Shown here in pieces: positions 32,589 to 41,500 of a DNA stretch of 64,000 bases (the first letter of the stretch is position 1; each line of letters begins with the position of its first letter). A model generated the notes under the pieces. That model was given only the letters and a program-made list of their open reading frames with translations. It was not told where the DNA came from and searched no databases. The position numbers and the translations under genes were made by a program. The DNA comes from JAURDE01 sp965365285 (GTDB taxonomy: Bacteria; Bdellovibrionota; Bacteriovoracia; Bacteriovoracales; Bacteriovoracaceae), in the NCBI GenBank assembly GCA_965365285.1, contig CBDUBC010000003.1, positions 23,794 to 87,793 of the forward strand. Reading direction: 5' to 3'.

Positions 32589-33932
32589 TTACTTCCCAAT
32601 AAAACTTCCACCACAGACTCTAAGTACGCCTCCTGTTATTCCACATGCCCCTTCTGAAGAAAGAAAGGCAATAGCATTAGCGATGTCTTGAGGAATCCCT
32701 CCCTGAAAAAGATTAGAGAGTCTTCGTCCGGCCTGTCGACTAAATATTGGAATAGCAGCGGTTAATCTTGTTTCAATAAAACCTGGTGCAATCGCATTTA
32801 CAGTGATTCCACGACTAGAAACCTCTTTACTTAACTGTCTAACATATCCAATAAGCCCAGCTTTAGATGCAGAATAGTTAGTTTGACCAAAGTTTCCTGC
32901 AATCCCTGAAATAGAAGAAAGGCAGATCAAACGACCTTTATCTCTTAAGCAACCTTGAAGTAATTTTTCAGTGATATCCATAACAGCGTAGAGGTTGACG
33001 GAAAGGGCCTGATCCCAAAATTTTTCAGGCATGTTTCCTAAAGTTTTATCTCTGGTGATACCTGCGTTATGAACAACTATATCTACTCCATTGAAATGAT
33101 CCATCAGATATTTATTGATTCGCTCCGGAGCTGCAGAGTCCGTAATATCCATTGTAAGCACTTTACAGCCAATCTCATGAGAGAGCTCTTCAAGTAACTC
33201 TTTATCGTGATCAAGATCGAGACAAACAAGTTGAGCGCCCTCCTGAGCGAGTGTAATGGCAGTTTCGCGCCCAATCCCTCTAGCTGCTCCCGTTACTAAT
33301 GCTACTTTTCCTTCAAGGATCTTTTCCGTTTTATAAGTACACTCGCAGCTCGCAGAGTTATCAACCTTAATCACTTGTCCAGAAATAAAGGCAGCTTTAT
33401 CACTCATCAAAAACTGAACCACCGCCGGAAGACGACCTTGCGCTTGCTCAGAAACTTGAACCAGTTGTGCTGTGGCCCCTTTTCGACCAATTTCTTTTGC
33501 CATGGATCGCGTAAACCCATCGAGCGCCTGCGCAAAAGTAGCTTCTTTTAGATTTGTTTTTTCGTGAGGTATTGGCCCAAACACAACGATTCGAGCATTG
33601 TCCGTAAGCGCTTTGATATTGTTATGAAAAAAATCGAAAACGACTTTAAGGTCTTTTTGTTCTTTAAGATTAGTCGCATCATAGAGAAGTGCGCTGACCT
33701 TTTCTCTTTCCCCTCTTGTTTCAACAACCGTAGCCGAGAGGTTTTGGACTGTTTTAGTTAGGCTTTGAAGGATGTTTCCCGTTCCAAAAATCATCACTTT
33801 TTTATCTTTTAAACAGTCAGATTTCCAACCTTGACTCTGTCTTTTAAGGTCTTTAGGAAGCGGAATTCCCATCTTTCCAAATGTTTTACTAAGAGGTGGA
33901 TTCTTACTTAACTCAAGCCATAAATCACTCAT
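32589..33932 (-). CDS. Long-form 3-oxoacyl-ACP reductase (FabG4-type SDR)
   Basis: This 447-residue reductase has two Rossmann domains, as in high-molecular-weight FabG proteins. The N-terminal domain (1 to about 205) is degenerate. The C-terminal SDR domain has VTGAARGIGRETA for NAD(P), NAGITRDKTL, and the catalytic Ser-Tyr-Lys in SSISGIAGNFGQTNYSASKA, plus NAIAPGFIETRL. It should reduce 3-oxoacyl thioesters with ACP or CoA. No other fatty-acid gene adjoins it, so it is probably a specialised or alternative enzyme. Confidence 0.9.
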   Translation of the reverse strand: MSDLWLELSKNPPLSKTFGKMGIPLPKDLKRQSQGWKSDCLKDKKVMIFGTGNILQSLTKTVQNLSATVVETRGEREKVSALLYDATNLKEQKDLKVVFDFFHNNIKALTDNARIVVFGPIPHEKTNLKEATFAQALDGFTRSMAKEIGRKGATAQLVQVSEQAQGRLPAVVQFLMSDKAAFISGQVIKVDNSASCECTYKTEKILEGKVALVTGAARGIGRETAITLAQEGAQLVCLDLDHDKELLEELSHEIGCKVLTMDITDSAAPERINKYLMDHFNGVDIVVHNAGITRDKTLGNMPEKFWDQALSVNLYAVMDITEKLLQGCLRDKGRLICLSSISGIAGNFGQTNYSASKAGLIGYVRQLSKEVSSRGITVNAIAPGFIETRLTAAIPIFSRQAGRRLSNLFQGGIPQDIANAIAFLSSEGACGITGGVLRVCGGSFIGK

Positions 33933-34008
33933 ATCAAATTCCTTTTTTAAATGTACTTTTTAATGTTAAAGAAAGAGATACACATATGCCATAGTCAGGT
34001 GAATTTTT

Positions 34009-34689
34009 ATGTTTTTGATTTTCTTAATTTTTTCATTAGGAGTTCATTCTCAAACTCTACCTCGGCCGCACAACAGCGGTTGGAATCTAATCCTTGAAGA
34101 AAATTTTGATGGACCTATTAATTCTAAACTATGGAATACCAAAAATGACGACCTCCTTGAAATCACTACAGAAGGTAGATTAAAGATTCGCTCGATTTTT
34201 GACTCACAGAATGATCAATGGAGAAGTGGGGCTTTAAACACGAAAGATAAGTTTAAATTCAAGTACGGCCTAATTGAAACAAAAATTCACTTGCCGTCGC
34301 AAGATGGTAATCTACCCCGCTTCCTTCTAAAAAGTCATGGCCCTCACCCCTATGTCGATATCGATCTTTATAAACAAGAAAAAAGACTCGACTCCTTTAC
34401 TCACGCGGTGAATTGGTATTGGGATCGCCGGGTTATTCCCAAGTTTAAACTCAAAAGGAGCCATCATCTTAAAGATGAGGATCAAACTGATGTTATTATC
34501 ACAATGATTTGGAAGCCCTATGAAGTCATTTTTTATGTTGATGGTGAAGAGATCTGGAAAAAGTTCATCCAAGTGAAATTTATGAAGGATATATACCTTG
34601 AGATCTATGGTCTTTTGGATAAATCCATCAAAAAGGATTTCGAGGGTGAATGGTCTATAGACTTCATCAAAGTCTATCAGCGACGTTAA
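34009..34689 (+). CDS. Exported GH16-fold protein lacking catalytic residues
   Basis: This 226-residue exported protein has a short signal peptide (MFLIFLIFSLGVHSQ) and a concanavalin-like fold of glycoside hydrolase family 16. Family cues are NLILEENFDGPINSKLWNT, GLIETKIHLP and the ending WSIDFIKVYQ. Where active GH16 enzymes have an E-[IL]-D-x-x-E site, this protein reads PYVDIDLYKQ, so both catalytic glutamates appear to be replaced. It is more likely a carbohydrate-binding or structural protein than a glucanase. AGGTGA lies six bases before the ATG. Confidence 0.75.
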   Translation: MFLIFLIFSLGVHSQTLPRPHNSGWNLILEENFDGPINSKLWNTKNDDLLEITTEGRLKIRSIFDSQNDQWRSGALNTKDKFKFKYGLIETKIHLPSQDGNLPRFLLKSHGPHPYVDIDLYKQEKRLDSFTHAVNWYWDRRVIPKFKLKRSHHLKDEDQTDVIITMIWKPYEVIFYVDGEEIWKKFIQVKFMKDIYLEIYGLLDKSIKKDFEGEWSIDFIKVYQRR

Positions 34690-35075
34690 TCTAAAAAATA
34701 CTCTTTTTCTTTTTCATTAGGTAAACGACAAGTATCTCTTTTTCCAAAAATTTCATAGCGGTTTTTTGCAACGATATCATAAAAATAATCTCTCATAAAT
34801 CGAGGAAAAATCCTAAAAATGATCAAAAGGTTCCACGGAAAGCTCATGAGAGAAAATATTTGAAGAACCGCCTCACTCTTAACGAAAAGCTTACCCCTGT
34901 GAGAAAAAACAACTGTTTTTAGGTCATGATGAGCTTTAAGATGCTCCTTTGCATAATTCCCTTGTAATGAGGCCATCTTAAATATGTTTTGTTTATCTCT
35001 ACGAATGATAAAGTCTATAAAGCCATTACATAGTCCACAAACACCATCAAAAAATATTATCGATTTTTCATTCAT
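34686..35075 (-). CDS. DCC-family thiol-disulfide oxidoreductase-like protein (DUF393)
   Basis: This 129-residue protein carries the family signature FFDGVCGLCNGFIDFIIRRD, with the DxxCxxC pattern, followed by the usual KMASLQG, SEAVLQI and GKRDTCRLP blocks. The thioredoxin-like function is predicted for the family and not proven here. It has no signal peptide. It diverges from the histidine kinase gene and ends with a four-base stop overlap against the GH16-like gene. Confidence 0.88.
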   Translation of the reverse strand: MNEKSIIFFDGVCGLCNGFIDFIIRRDKQNIFKMASLQGNYAKEHLKAHHDLKTVVFSHRGKLFVKSEAVLQIFSLMSFPWNLLIIFRIFPRFMRDYFYDIVAKNRYEIFGKRDTCRLPNEKEKEYFLD

Positions 35076-35161
35076 GAATCTATTTTAGCATATCGCCCTT
35101 AAATTACTAATAAGAGAATGAGGATAACCGAAAAGTAAGTTGAAATTCAGGAGATTAAAGC

Positions 35162-36934
35162 TTGGTAATCATTAAGAAATTTCGATCCGTTGGGGTCAAA
35201 ATCACTATGACTTTTTTAATCGCAGGACTTTTGCCACTTGTGGTGACCTCAATATTTAACAGTATCATTGTTAAGGAAATCTTAGACTTCTCAGAAACGA
35301 AAAATCTTTTTTCTATTACTCAACTCCAGGCCAATGTCATTAAGAATATTGTACTTATTCGTCATAATGAAATTAATTCTCTTAATCAAGAACTTCAGGA
35401 AACATCTAAACTTGTTTCAAATAACAGCCCAAAGGTTATAGAAGAATATATTAGACTTTTAAAAGTAAATAAACATTTTCAAACCATCACCGTATTGAAC
35501 CAAAGCAAAGACATCATCTATCTAGAAGGTCAAACAGGCGACGAAGTGATGCTCCCAAAACTAGTTTTAAGCTTTCTCGGAGATCTCAATCCTAGTCGAA
35601 ATATACTCATGACCCCATTCTATTTAAATAAAAATAACCACATCGAGCAGTCCATCATTAACTATATGATTATTGATAATAAGCCTTTCTATGGAATTTT
35701 TAGCTATCTTCTACAAGATGCCCCTGGCATAAGTGATGTCATTATTGGACTTGAGTTAACAGGTGCTTTTTATGGAGGTGTGCCAAAGGGTGATAAGATT
35801 TACTATCAAAATCTTATGGAGCCTCAAAAAGCTATTGAGGTTGGTGATGAAGATATTGATAAAGAAGATGAATTTCAATTAGATGAAAAGGTCTCTTTTT
35901 ATAATAAAATTCCAGGCTACGACGCTCTGTTTGTTCGCTACTTTCATGAGGAGCTCGGTTTGTACATCATGGTCAAAAAAGACTGGTCCGAAATCTATAG
36001 CCAATTTAAAGATTGGAATTTTAAAATTATCGGAGGTATCACGGCCACCTCCATAATGATTTTGCTCTTAGCCTTAGTCGTCTCGAAATACCTCTCTACT
36101 CCCATTATTAGACTACGAGATGAAATACAAAAGATTTTACAATCAGGTAAAATTGATGTTGCTCTAGATGACATCGATCGAAATGATGAACTTGGAAACC
36201 TGGCCTCAAGCTTTCATGAGCTTATGGATAATCTATCGACTTCTAATAAAGCAAAGAGACAGTTTGTACACATTCTATGTCACGATCTTAAAAATCCTAT
36301 TGGTGCGGCTTCTTTGGCCATTGAAATGTGTATGGCAAAACCAGATAGATCAACCAAATACCTCCCTAAGGCCCTTGATCAACTCAAAAATGGAATAGAT
36401 GTCATTGACCTCGTCCGAACAATGGAAGCACTCGATGATGGTAAGGTCCAACTCGAGCTAAGTACTATAAATCTCAATCACGCTTTAAATGCCTCATTAG
36501 AAACCCTCGAAGAAAATATTGAGTCTAAAAATATTCAAGTTAAAAAAGAGGTAGATCCTAGTTTAGAGGTTGTGGCACAAGAGATCTCTCTGGTAAACTC
36601 AGTGTTAAATAATATTCTCACCAATGCGATTAAATTTTCGCCGAGAGGTGGGGTCATAGAAATCAGTGGCTCAGAGGAGGATGGTTTTATTAACTTATAC
36701 TTCAAAGATCATGGCATCGGTATGCCTAGGAAACTTCTCTCCAAGATTTTCGATGCCAATGAAACAACTTCACGACGTGGAACTGATGGTGAAAAAGGAA
36801 CAGGGTATGGAATGCCTCTGGTGAAGAAGTTCATTCAAAATTATGGTGGAGAAATCACTGTAGAAAGTACTGAGGAAAAAGAAGATCCTGAAAATCATGG
36901 AACCACTATAAAAATAAAATTTAAGAAACCTTAA
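35162..36934 (+). CDS. Membrane sensor histidine kinase
   Basis: This 590-residue kinase has TM1 (about 14-35), a periplasmic sensor region (about 36-286), TM2 (287-308), a HAMP linker, and a HisKA domain with His374 (VHILCHDLKNPIG). The HATPase domain has NNILTNAIKFSPRGG, DHGIGMP and GEKGTGYGMPLVKKF. The sensor domain is not recognised but is long enough for a Cache-type fold. The start is TTG, with AGGAG eight bases upstream. No response regulator gene adjoins it, so it is an orphan. The fatty acid hydroxylase gene follows after one base. Confidence 0.9.
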   Translation: MVIIKKFRSVGVKITMTFLIAGLLPLVVTSIFNSIIVKEILDFSETKNLFSITQLQANVIKNIVLIRHNEINSLNQELQETSKLVSNNSPKVIEEYIRLLKVNKHFQTITVLNQSKDIIYLEGQTGDEVMLPKLVLSFLGDLNPSRNILMTPFYLNKNNHIEQSIINYMIIDNKPFYGIFSYLLQDAPGISDVIIGLELTGAFYGGVPKGDKIYYQNLMEPQKAIEVGDEDIDKEDEFQLDEKVSFYNKIPGYDALFVRYFHEELGLYIMVKKDWSEIYSQFKDWNFKIIGGITATSIMILLLALVVSKYLSTPIIRLRDEIQKILQSGKIDVALDDIDRNDELGNLASSFHELMDNLSTSNKAKRQFVHILCHDLKNPIGAASLAIEMCMAKPDRSTKYLPKALDQLKNGIDVIDLVRTMEALDDGKVQLELSTINLNHALNASLETLEENIESKNIQVKKEVDPSLEVVAQEISLVNSVLNNILTNAIKFSPRGGVIEISGSEEDGFINLYFKDHGIGMPRKLLSKIFDANETTSRRGTDGEKGTGYGMPLVKKFIQNYGGEITVESTEEKEDPENHGTTIKIKFKKP

Positions 36935-36935
36935 A

Positions 36936-37712
36936 ATGGAACTTATTCAATTTAGACCATTTCTGTTTATTATGACCTTCCTAATTTTTTGGAGTCTTGA
37001 GCATTTTTTTCTTTATCGAAAGTGGAGATTAACTCGGAAGCAGCGATGGCCTGGAAACTTTGGACTTATTGTTTTAAACTCTCTTATCCTGAAGTTTGCA
37101 CTTCCCATGACATCTCTCCAATTTGCGGAATATGTGCAAGAAAAGGAGCTCTCCATCCTCTTTTCTCATTCCTTCCCTATGAAAGAGGTCTTCTTGTTTT
37201 TCATGCTCGACTTGGCAATTTATATTCAACATGTTCTTACACATAAGGTTCCTCTTTTTTGGAGGTTTCATAAGGTTCACCATATTGACAGTGATCTCGA
37301 TGTTACGAGCGGCTTTCGTTTTCATCCCATTGAGATCTTTTTTTCTCAAATCTATAAAATGGGATGGATTCTTTTACTGGGCCCATCTGTCATGACCGTT
37401 TTTCTCTTTGAGGTCTTTTTGAATAGCTTAGCGATGTTTAACCACTCTAATTTTTACATACCACCTGCTATTGAAAAGACCCTTCGCTGGGTTTTAGTAA
37501 CACCACAAATGCATATTATTCATCATAGCGTCGAACAAAGTGAATCGGATACCAATTATGGCTTTCAGCTTAGTGTTTGGGATCGAATATTTGGAACCTA
37601 TACGGATGAATTTAAATCAACTGGAGTTATTGGACAAAAGGGCCATGAAAAAGCTGAGGATCAAAACATCATCAACCTCTTACTAGGCCCATTTAAAAAC
37701 AAATCGTCTTAA
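36936..37712 (+). CDS. Sterol desaturase / fatty acid hydroxylase-family membrane protein
   Basis: This 258-residue membrane di-iron enzyme has the family histidine clusters: HVLTHKVPLFWRFHKVHHID, HPIEIFF, FNHSNFYIP and HIIHHSVEQSESDTNYGF. It should hydroxylate or desaturate a lipid in the inner membrane. It starts one base after the histidine kinase stop, so the two are co-transcribed. The order suggests envelope sensing linked to lipid change, which is an inference. Confidence 0.9.
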   Translation: MELIQFRPFLFIMTFLIFWSLEHFFLYRKWRLTRKQRWPGNFGLIVLNSLILKFALPMTSLQFAEYVQEKELSILFSHSFPMKEVFLFFMLDLAIYIQHVLTHKVPLFWRFHKVHHIDSDLDVTSGFRFHPIEIFFSQIYKMGWILLLGPSVMTVFLFEVFLNSLAMFNHSNFYIPPAIEKTLRWVLVTPQMHIIHHSVEQSESDTNYGFQLSVWDRIFGTYTDEFKSTGVIGQKGHEKAEDQNIINLLLGPFKNKSS

Positions 37713-38479
37713 AAAATTTCGTCAAAAAATTGAAGAGTCGCTCTCCACGAAAGCTCATCTGCCTCTTTATTGTACTCTAAAGGTAAACTAAATTTCTTAC
37801 CAAGTTCAGTTGCTTCAGGATTAGTAAACCCGTGTTTAGCACCCTTGATATTCTCAAATCGGTAATCAACTTTCGCTCTTCGCATTTCTTTTTTGAAAGC
37901 TACAATATCTTTTTTAGGAACAAACCCATCAGCTGCACCATTAAAAACAAGAACCTTAGCTTTTACATTACCTCTTCTAGCTTTTTTGAGAGGTGTCAAA
38001 CTTCCGTGAAAGCTGACCACACCTTGAAGATCTAAACCCATACGCGCCATATTGAGTACAATTCCTCCACCGAAGCAGTAACCTATAGCAGCGATACGAT
38101 CAGCGTCCACGTTTGGATCGTTTTTGAGCATTTCAACCACTTTCTCAAACTTCTTTTTCACCATATCAGGGTCTTTTAAAGTTTCGGATGAAAATTTCAT
38201 TGCCTCTTTAGGGTGACCTGCTCTGATTCCTTTACCGTACATATCCACTGCAAAAGCATGGTAACCTAACTCGCTGAGCATATCTGCTCTTTTTCTAGCG
38301 TATTCATTTAGTCCCCACCATTCGTGCACAACAATAACGGCCGGTTTTTTTTCTTCACCTTTTGCCTTAGAGTAATATCCAGAAAACTCTTGGTTATCGA
38401 CTTTATAGGTCACTTCCTTTTTTAAAGTCGAGCATGATGCAAGTAATGTGAGGGCGAATAAAACCAACAGATTCTTCAT
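37709..38479 (-). CDS. Dienelactone hydrolase-family lipoprotein
   Basis: This 256-residue alpha/beta hydrolase has a lipoprotein signal (LFALTLLASC). The catalytic triad is visible: Cys in IGYCFGGGIVLN, Asp in NGAADGFVPKKD and His in KGAKHGFTNPEA. HEWWGLNEYARKRADML is a family block. Despite the name, envelope members are general esterases, and dienelactone as substrate is unlikely here. The stop overlaps that of the hydroxylase gene by four bases (TTAA). Confidence 0.9.
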   Translation of the reverse strand: MKNLLVLFALTLLASCSTLKKEVTYKVDNQEFSGYYSKAKGEEKKPAVIVVHEWWGLNEYARKRADMLSELGYHAFAVDMYGKGIRAGHPKEAMKFSSETLKDPDMVKKKFEKVVEMLKNDPNVDADRIAAIGYCFGGGIVLNMARMGLDLQGVVSFHGSLTPLKKARRGNVKAKVLVFNGAADGFVPKKDIVAFKKEMRRAKVDYRFENIKGAKHGFTNPEATELGKKFSLPLEYNKEADELSWRATLQFFDEIF

Positions 38480-38540
38480 TGATATCTCCTTATAAGCTAT
38501 TCGAAAAATTTTCTGAATTATATAACCTTGGACAATTCTA

Positions 38541-38966
38541 ATGCAACTCCTTTATATTGAGCATATGGATAAAACACCTCGCTCAATTTTTGCATTACTT
38601 TGTATGCTGGCCATCAATATTATTTTAAGCATCGTCAGCCTTTCTATGAATTATTCCAATATGATTGAGTTTCTCAAGAGTAAAAACCTCGACTTAGGTG
38701 TCTCTTATCCTATGTTCATTATATTGATTTTTGTCATTACATCCTTTCTCCAAATCTCTATTGGAATTGGGATTTATTTTAGACTGAATTGGGTTAGGAT
38801 TATTTACCTTGTCTTCACTTTTATTGGACTTCCATTTAGTCTTATGGCATTTCGTTTTTTTGAATTTAATTATGATGGGTTTCAAAAGCTCTACGGTTTG
38901 GTGATGTCTCTTTTTATTATTTATGTTTTGTTTAAAGAGAAGCAATGGTTTAAGACAAATGCATAA
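38541..38966 (+). CDS. Four-helix membrane protein of unknown function
   Basis: This 141-residue protein has about four hydrophobic helices (for example FALLCMLAINIILSIVSLS and FIILIFVITSFLQISIGIGI) with short loops and a Lys-rich end. I do not recognise a family. ATG 38541 has no clear ribosome site; ATG 38565 (MDKTPRS) is an alternative. It overlaps the NnrS-like gene by eight bases, so the two are likely co-transcribed. Confidence 0.65.
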   Translation: MQLLYIEHMDKTPRSIFALLCMLAINIILSIVSLSMNYSNMIEFLKSKNLDLGVSYPMFIILIFVITSFLQISIGIGIYFRLNWVRIIYLVFTFIGLPFSLMAFRFFEFNYDGFQKLYGLVMSLFIIYVLFKEKQWFKTNA

Positions 38967-40092
38967 GCTCACTTTTTCAAAAATCCTTTTTTACTTAGGG
39001 TTTCTCGTTGCCATATTTTATCCAAAAGCCTTCACTATGATTCTAAACCAAAGGATTGAGTATCCAGGTTTCTTCTTTGAGATCTATCAATGGCACTCCC
39101 ATGAAATGATTTATGGTTTTTTTGGAATCATATTATTAGGAATTTTTTATTCTCCCCTCTTTCAAAAACCCAAAGCTCCTGAAAAATGGATATCTCTTTT
39201 TTTTATATTCTTATTTATATTAGAAAGAGTTAGTCTTATTTTTCCGATTCAAAATATTTATATTCCTCTTTTATTTGGTGTTAATTTTTGGCTCTTCTCT
39301 CTTCTCTTTTTAGGTTTTAATTACTCCTCAATGGCCAACCTTCAAAAGAAGGTCTTTTGGATATATTTTCTCTTTATTGTTTCTAAGTTCTTCTTTCTTT
39401 CAGGAATATATTTTCAAAATGCAATATGGATCAAAAAAACACAGCTCATCTCATTAGAGCTTATTCGTCTGAGCATCTTTTTCTTACTTCCTAAAATTAT
39501 TCGAATAGAAAATGGTTATCATGGAGAGGAAGATCGGGCCCAAAAATTCATTTCTAATCTTTCCGTTATTCCAAGTCTACTTATCATTCTTCTTTTTTTA
39601 TTCAATCAAGAAAATCCTATAATTGCTTTGGTCTATAGTTTTATGATTATCATTCATCTTATTCGAGCTTTTGGAATTATTGATTTTAAAGAAATCTTGA
39701 CGCTCAAGAATTGTGTTCTCTTCTCGGTTTATGACTTTGCTCTTCTAGGTCCTCTTTTCTATATTCTTGTATTATTTTGGCCAAACCTTGATCAGGGACG
39801 CCCAATGATCCACTCTCTCACCACGGGCGCTGTAGGTGTATTTGCTCTCTCTCTTTTCTATCTCTTTTTTATTCAAAGAAATAATCAAAAAAGTAAGTGG
39901 TTTGCGGTTGCTTATATTTTTGTTGTGTTTGGAAGTCTCTTAAGAATTTTCACTCCAATCTTTAGTCCTGGAATTTTGCTCGGTAGCCTTCACTGGTCCA
40001 GTGGATTTTGGGTAAGTGGATTTCTTCTTATTCTTTTGCGATTTTTTAAAGAACTTAGTCGTGGGCAAGTCGAAAGCCCTGCTGATAACTAA
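38959..40092 (+). CDS. NnrS-family heme/copper membrane protein
   Basis: This protein of 377 residues has about twelve hydrophobic helices. The opening helix loop YQWHSHEMIYGFFGIILLGI matches the NnrS family signature, and FGSLLRIFTP and LHWSSGFWVSGF are near the C-terminus. NnrS proteins are linked to nitric-oxide tolerance; the biochemical role is poorly known. ATG 38959 overlaps the previous stop. The 3' end overlaps the FGE-fold gene by 38 bases, the longest convergent overlap in the window. Confidence 0.85.
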   Translation: MHKLTFSKILFYLGFLVAIFYPKAFTMILNQRIEYPGFFFEIYQWHSHEMIYGFFGIILLGIFYSPLFQKPKAPEKWISLFFIFLFILERVSLIFPIQNIYIPLLFGVNFWLFSLLFLGFNYSSMANLQKKVFWIYFLFIVSKFFFLSGIYFQNAIWIKKTQLISLELIRLSIFFLLPKIIRIENGYHGEEDRAQKFISNLSVIPSLLIILLFLFNQENPIIALVYSFMIIIHLIRAFGIIDFKEILTLKNCVLFSVYDFALLGPLFYILVLFWPNLDQGRPMIHSLTTGAVGVFALSLFYLFFIQRNNQKSKWFAVAYIFVVFGSLLRIFTPIFSPGILLGSLHWSSGFWVSGFLLILLRFFKELSRGQVESPADN

Positions 40093-40858
40093 GCTTATCA
40101 TTGACCCTGCCATAACCACGGTGAGAGATTCTTAGAATAAAATCTGGACTATACCAACTTCCTCCTCGAATCACTTTATTGGTTCCTTTTTTAGGACCGG
40201 TTGGGTTTCGTCTTGGGCTTCTATTATAGTATCGATCATCATACCAATCAGAAACCCACTCCCATACATTTCCACTCATATCATAAAGACCAAAATCATT
40301 TGGTTTTTTAGTGGCCACATCTTTTGGACCTTCAGCTACATTATCACTGAACCAAGCATAATCACCGATATTGACCACAGAGTTTCCATGAATATAAGTT
40401 GATTCATTTCCAGCACGGGCACTGTATTCCCACTCTGCTTCGGTAGGAAGTCTATAGGTTTTAGACGATTTACTATTTAAGAGATTCAGAAAATCTTGAA
40501 CTTTAATGAATTTCACATTTTCAACAGGTCTATTAGGGCAAAGTCGAACACCATCAATAATCTTGTGGTTATGAGGACAGTCAGCTTCTTCTTGAAAATG
40601 GGAAGGGTTAAAACCCATTACAGTAAACCACTGCATTTGGGTGACTTCTGTTTTCCCCATATAGAAAGAATTCGTTATGGTTACCTTGTGTCGTTTTTCA
40701 TCTTTATAACGACCAGGCTCTTTTCGAGGGCTCCCCATCCAAAATTTACCTTTAGGGATTTTTTTAAATTCGAGTAAATTTTCGACGGGGTGTTGTGAGT
40801 ATGATGGCATGGAAAACAACAGTGACCATAGTAGTAAAGTTACTTTTGAAATCTTCAT
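40055..40858 (-). CDS. Exported FGE/SUMF1-fold protein lacking catalytic cysteines
   Basis: This 267-residue protein has a signal peptide (ending SMPSYSQ) and a formylglycine-generating-enzyme-like domain: FWMGSPRKEPGRYKDEKRH, GKTEVTQMQWFTVMGFNP, RLPTEAEWEYSARAG, YDMSGNVWEWVSDWY and KVIRGGSWY. In true FGE the C-terminal part has two active-site cysteines. Here the matching stretch reads ISHRGYGRV and GFRLAHD, so those cysteines are missing. It is probably a C-type-lectin-like binding or adaptor protein in the envelope, not a sulfatase activator. Confidence 0.85.
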   Translation of the reverse strand: MKISKVTLLLWSLLFSMPSYSQHPVENLLEFKKIPKGKFWMGSPRKEPGRYKDEKRHKVTITNSFYMGKTEVTQMQWFTVMGFNPSHFQEEADCPHNHKIIDGVRLCPNRPVENVKFIKVQDFLNLLNSKSSKTYRLPTEAEWEYSARAGNESTYIHGNSVVNIGDYAWFSDNVAEGPKDVATKKPNDFGLYDMSGNVWEWVSDWYDDRYYNRSPRRNPTGPKKGTNKVIRGGSWYSPDFILRISHRGYGRVNDKLSYQQGFRLAHD

Positions 40859-40900
40859 GCCATCATCCTTGATAGAAAATTAATTAAGTAAATCTACTTA

Positions 40901-41218
40901 TTAATTATCACCATGTTTTCTGAAATTACCACCCCTCGGTCCATTAAAGTTTTTTCTTGGTGGTCGATCAGTTTTTTCTTTAGCAAAGTTAATTCGTAGG
41001 TTTCTTCCATCAAATTCCTTTCCATCTAAAGAGTCAATAGCCGCTTGGGCTTCATCTTGTGTTGTCATTTCAACAAAACCAAATCCTCTACTTCTTCCAG
41101 TTTCTCTATCTGTAATGATTCTTACAGAAGCAACCTCTCCGAAGTCAGCAAAAAGGTTATTTAAACCCTCTTCATTAGTGTTAAAAGAAATGTTACCTAC
41201 GTATAGTTTCGAGCTCAT
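40901..41218 (-). CDS. Small RNA-binding protein with one RRM domain
   Basis: This 105-residue protein has a single RRM. RNP2 is KLYVGNI near the N-terminus, RNP1 is RGFGFVEM, and NLRINFAKEK closes the domain. A short Gly/Arg/Asn tail (PRGGNFRKHGDN) follows, as in bacterial and cyanobacterial Rbp proteins. AGGAGG precedes the ATG. The 282 bases upstream, shared with typA, contain a promoter at 41362-41390, giving a leader of about 135 bases and a 12-base palindrome (41337-41348). A cold-shock-like leader control is possible. Confidence 0.95.
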   Translation of the reverse strand: MSSKLYVGNISFNTNEEGLNNLFADFGEVASVRIITDRETGRSRGFGFVEMTTQDEAQAAIDSLDGKEFDGRNLRINFAKEKTDRPPRKNFNGPRGGNFRKHGDN

Positions 41219-41361
41219 TAAAACCTCCTACGGATGAGCATAAGTGAGTAAATATGGAATAAGTCTGGGATAAATTTAGAGGGCATTATTTAGAGATACT
41301 TTGAAAAAATCGGATAAGTTCCTTAGTGAAAAACAAGGCCTATAGGCCACTTAGTAGTTCA

Positions 41362-41390
41362 ATTTTCTCCCAAGTCCGAATTTAAGTCAA
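41362..41390 (-). promoter_or_regulatory. Candidate sigma70 promoter for the RRM protein gene
   Basis: On the minus strand TTGACT (41390-41385) and GAAAAT (41367-41362) are separated by 17 bases. The match is 5/6 and 4/6 to consensus. It predicts a long leader, about 135 bases. Confidence 0.4.
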
Positions 41391-41500
41391 GGAAATCAGG
41401 CAAAATAACGCGAAGCTACCGTAACCCCTCGGTATTATATATTTTATCCTATGTATAAAATACCCTGTCCTTTTCGGCCAAAATAGCTTAACTTCCTCTG

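Noticed and set aside
40055..40858. True formylglycine-generating enzyme
   Set aside because: Both catalytic cysteine positions are replaced, and no sulfatase gene is present.
41337..41348. GGCCTATAGGCC as an intrinsic terminator
   Set aside because: The stem is only four base pairs; it is noted only as part of the RRM gene leader.
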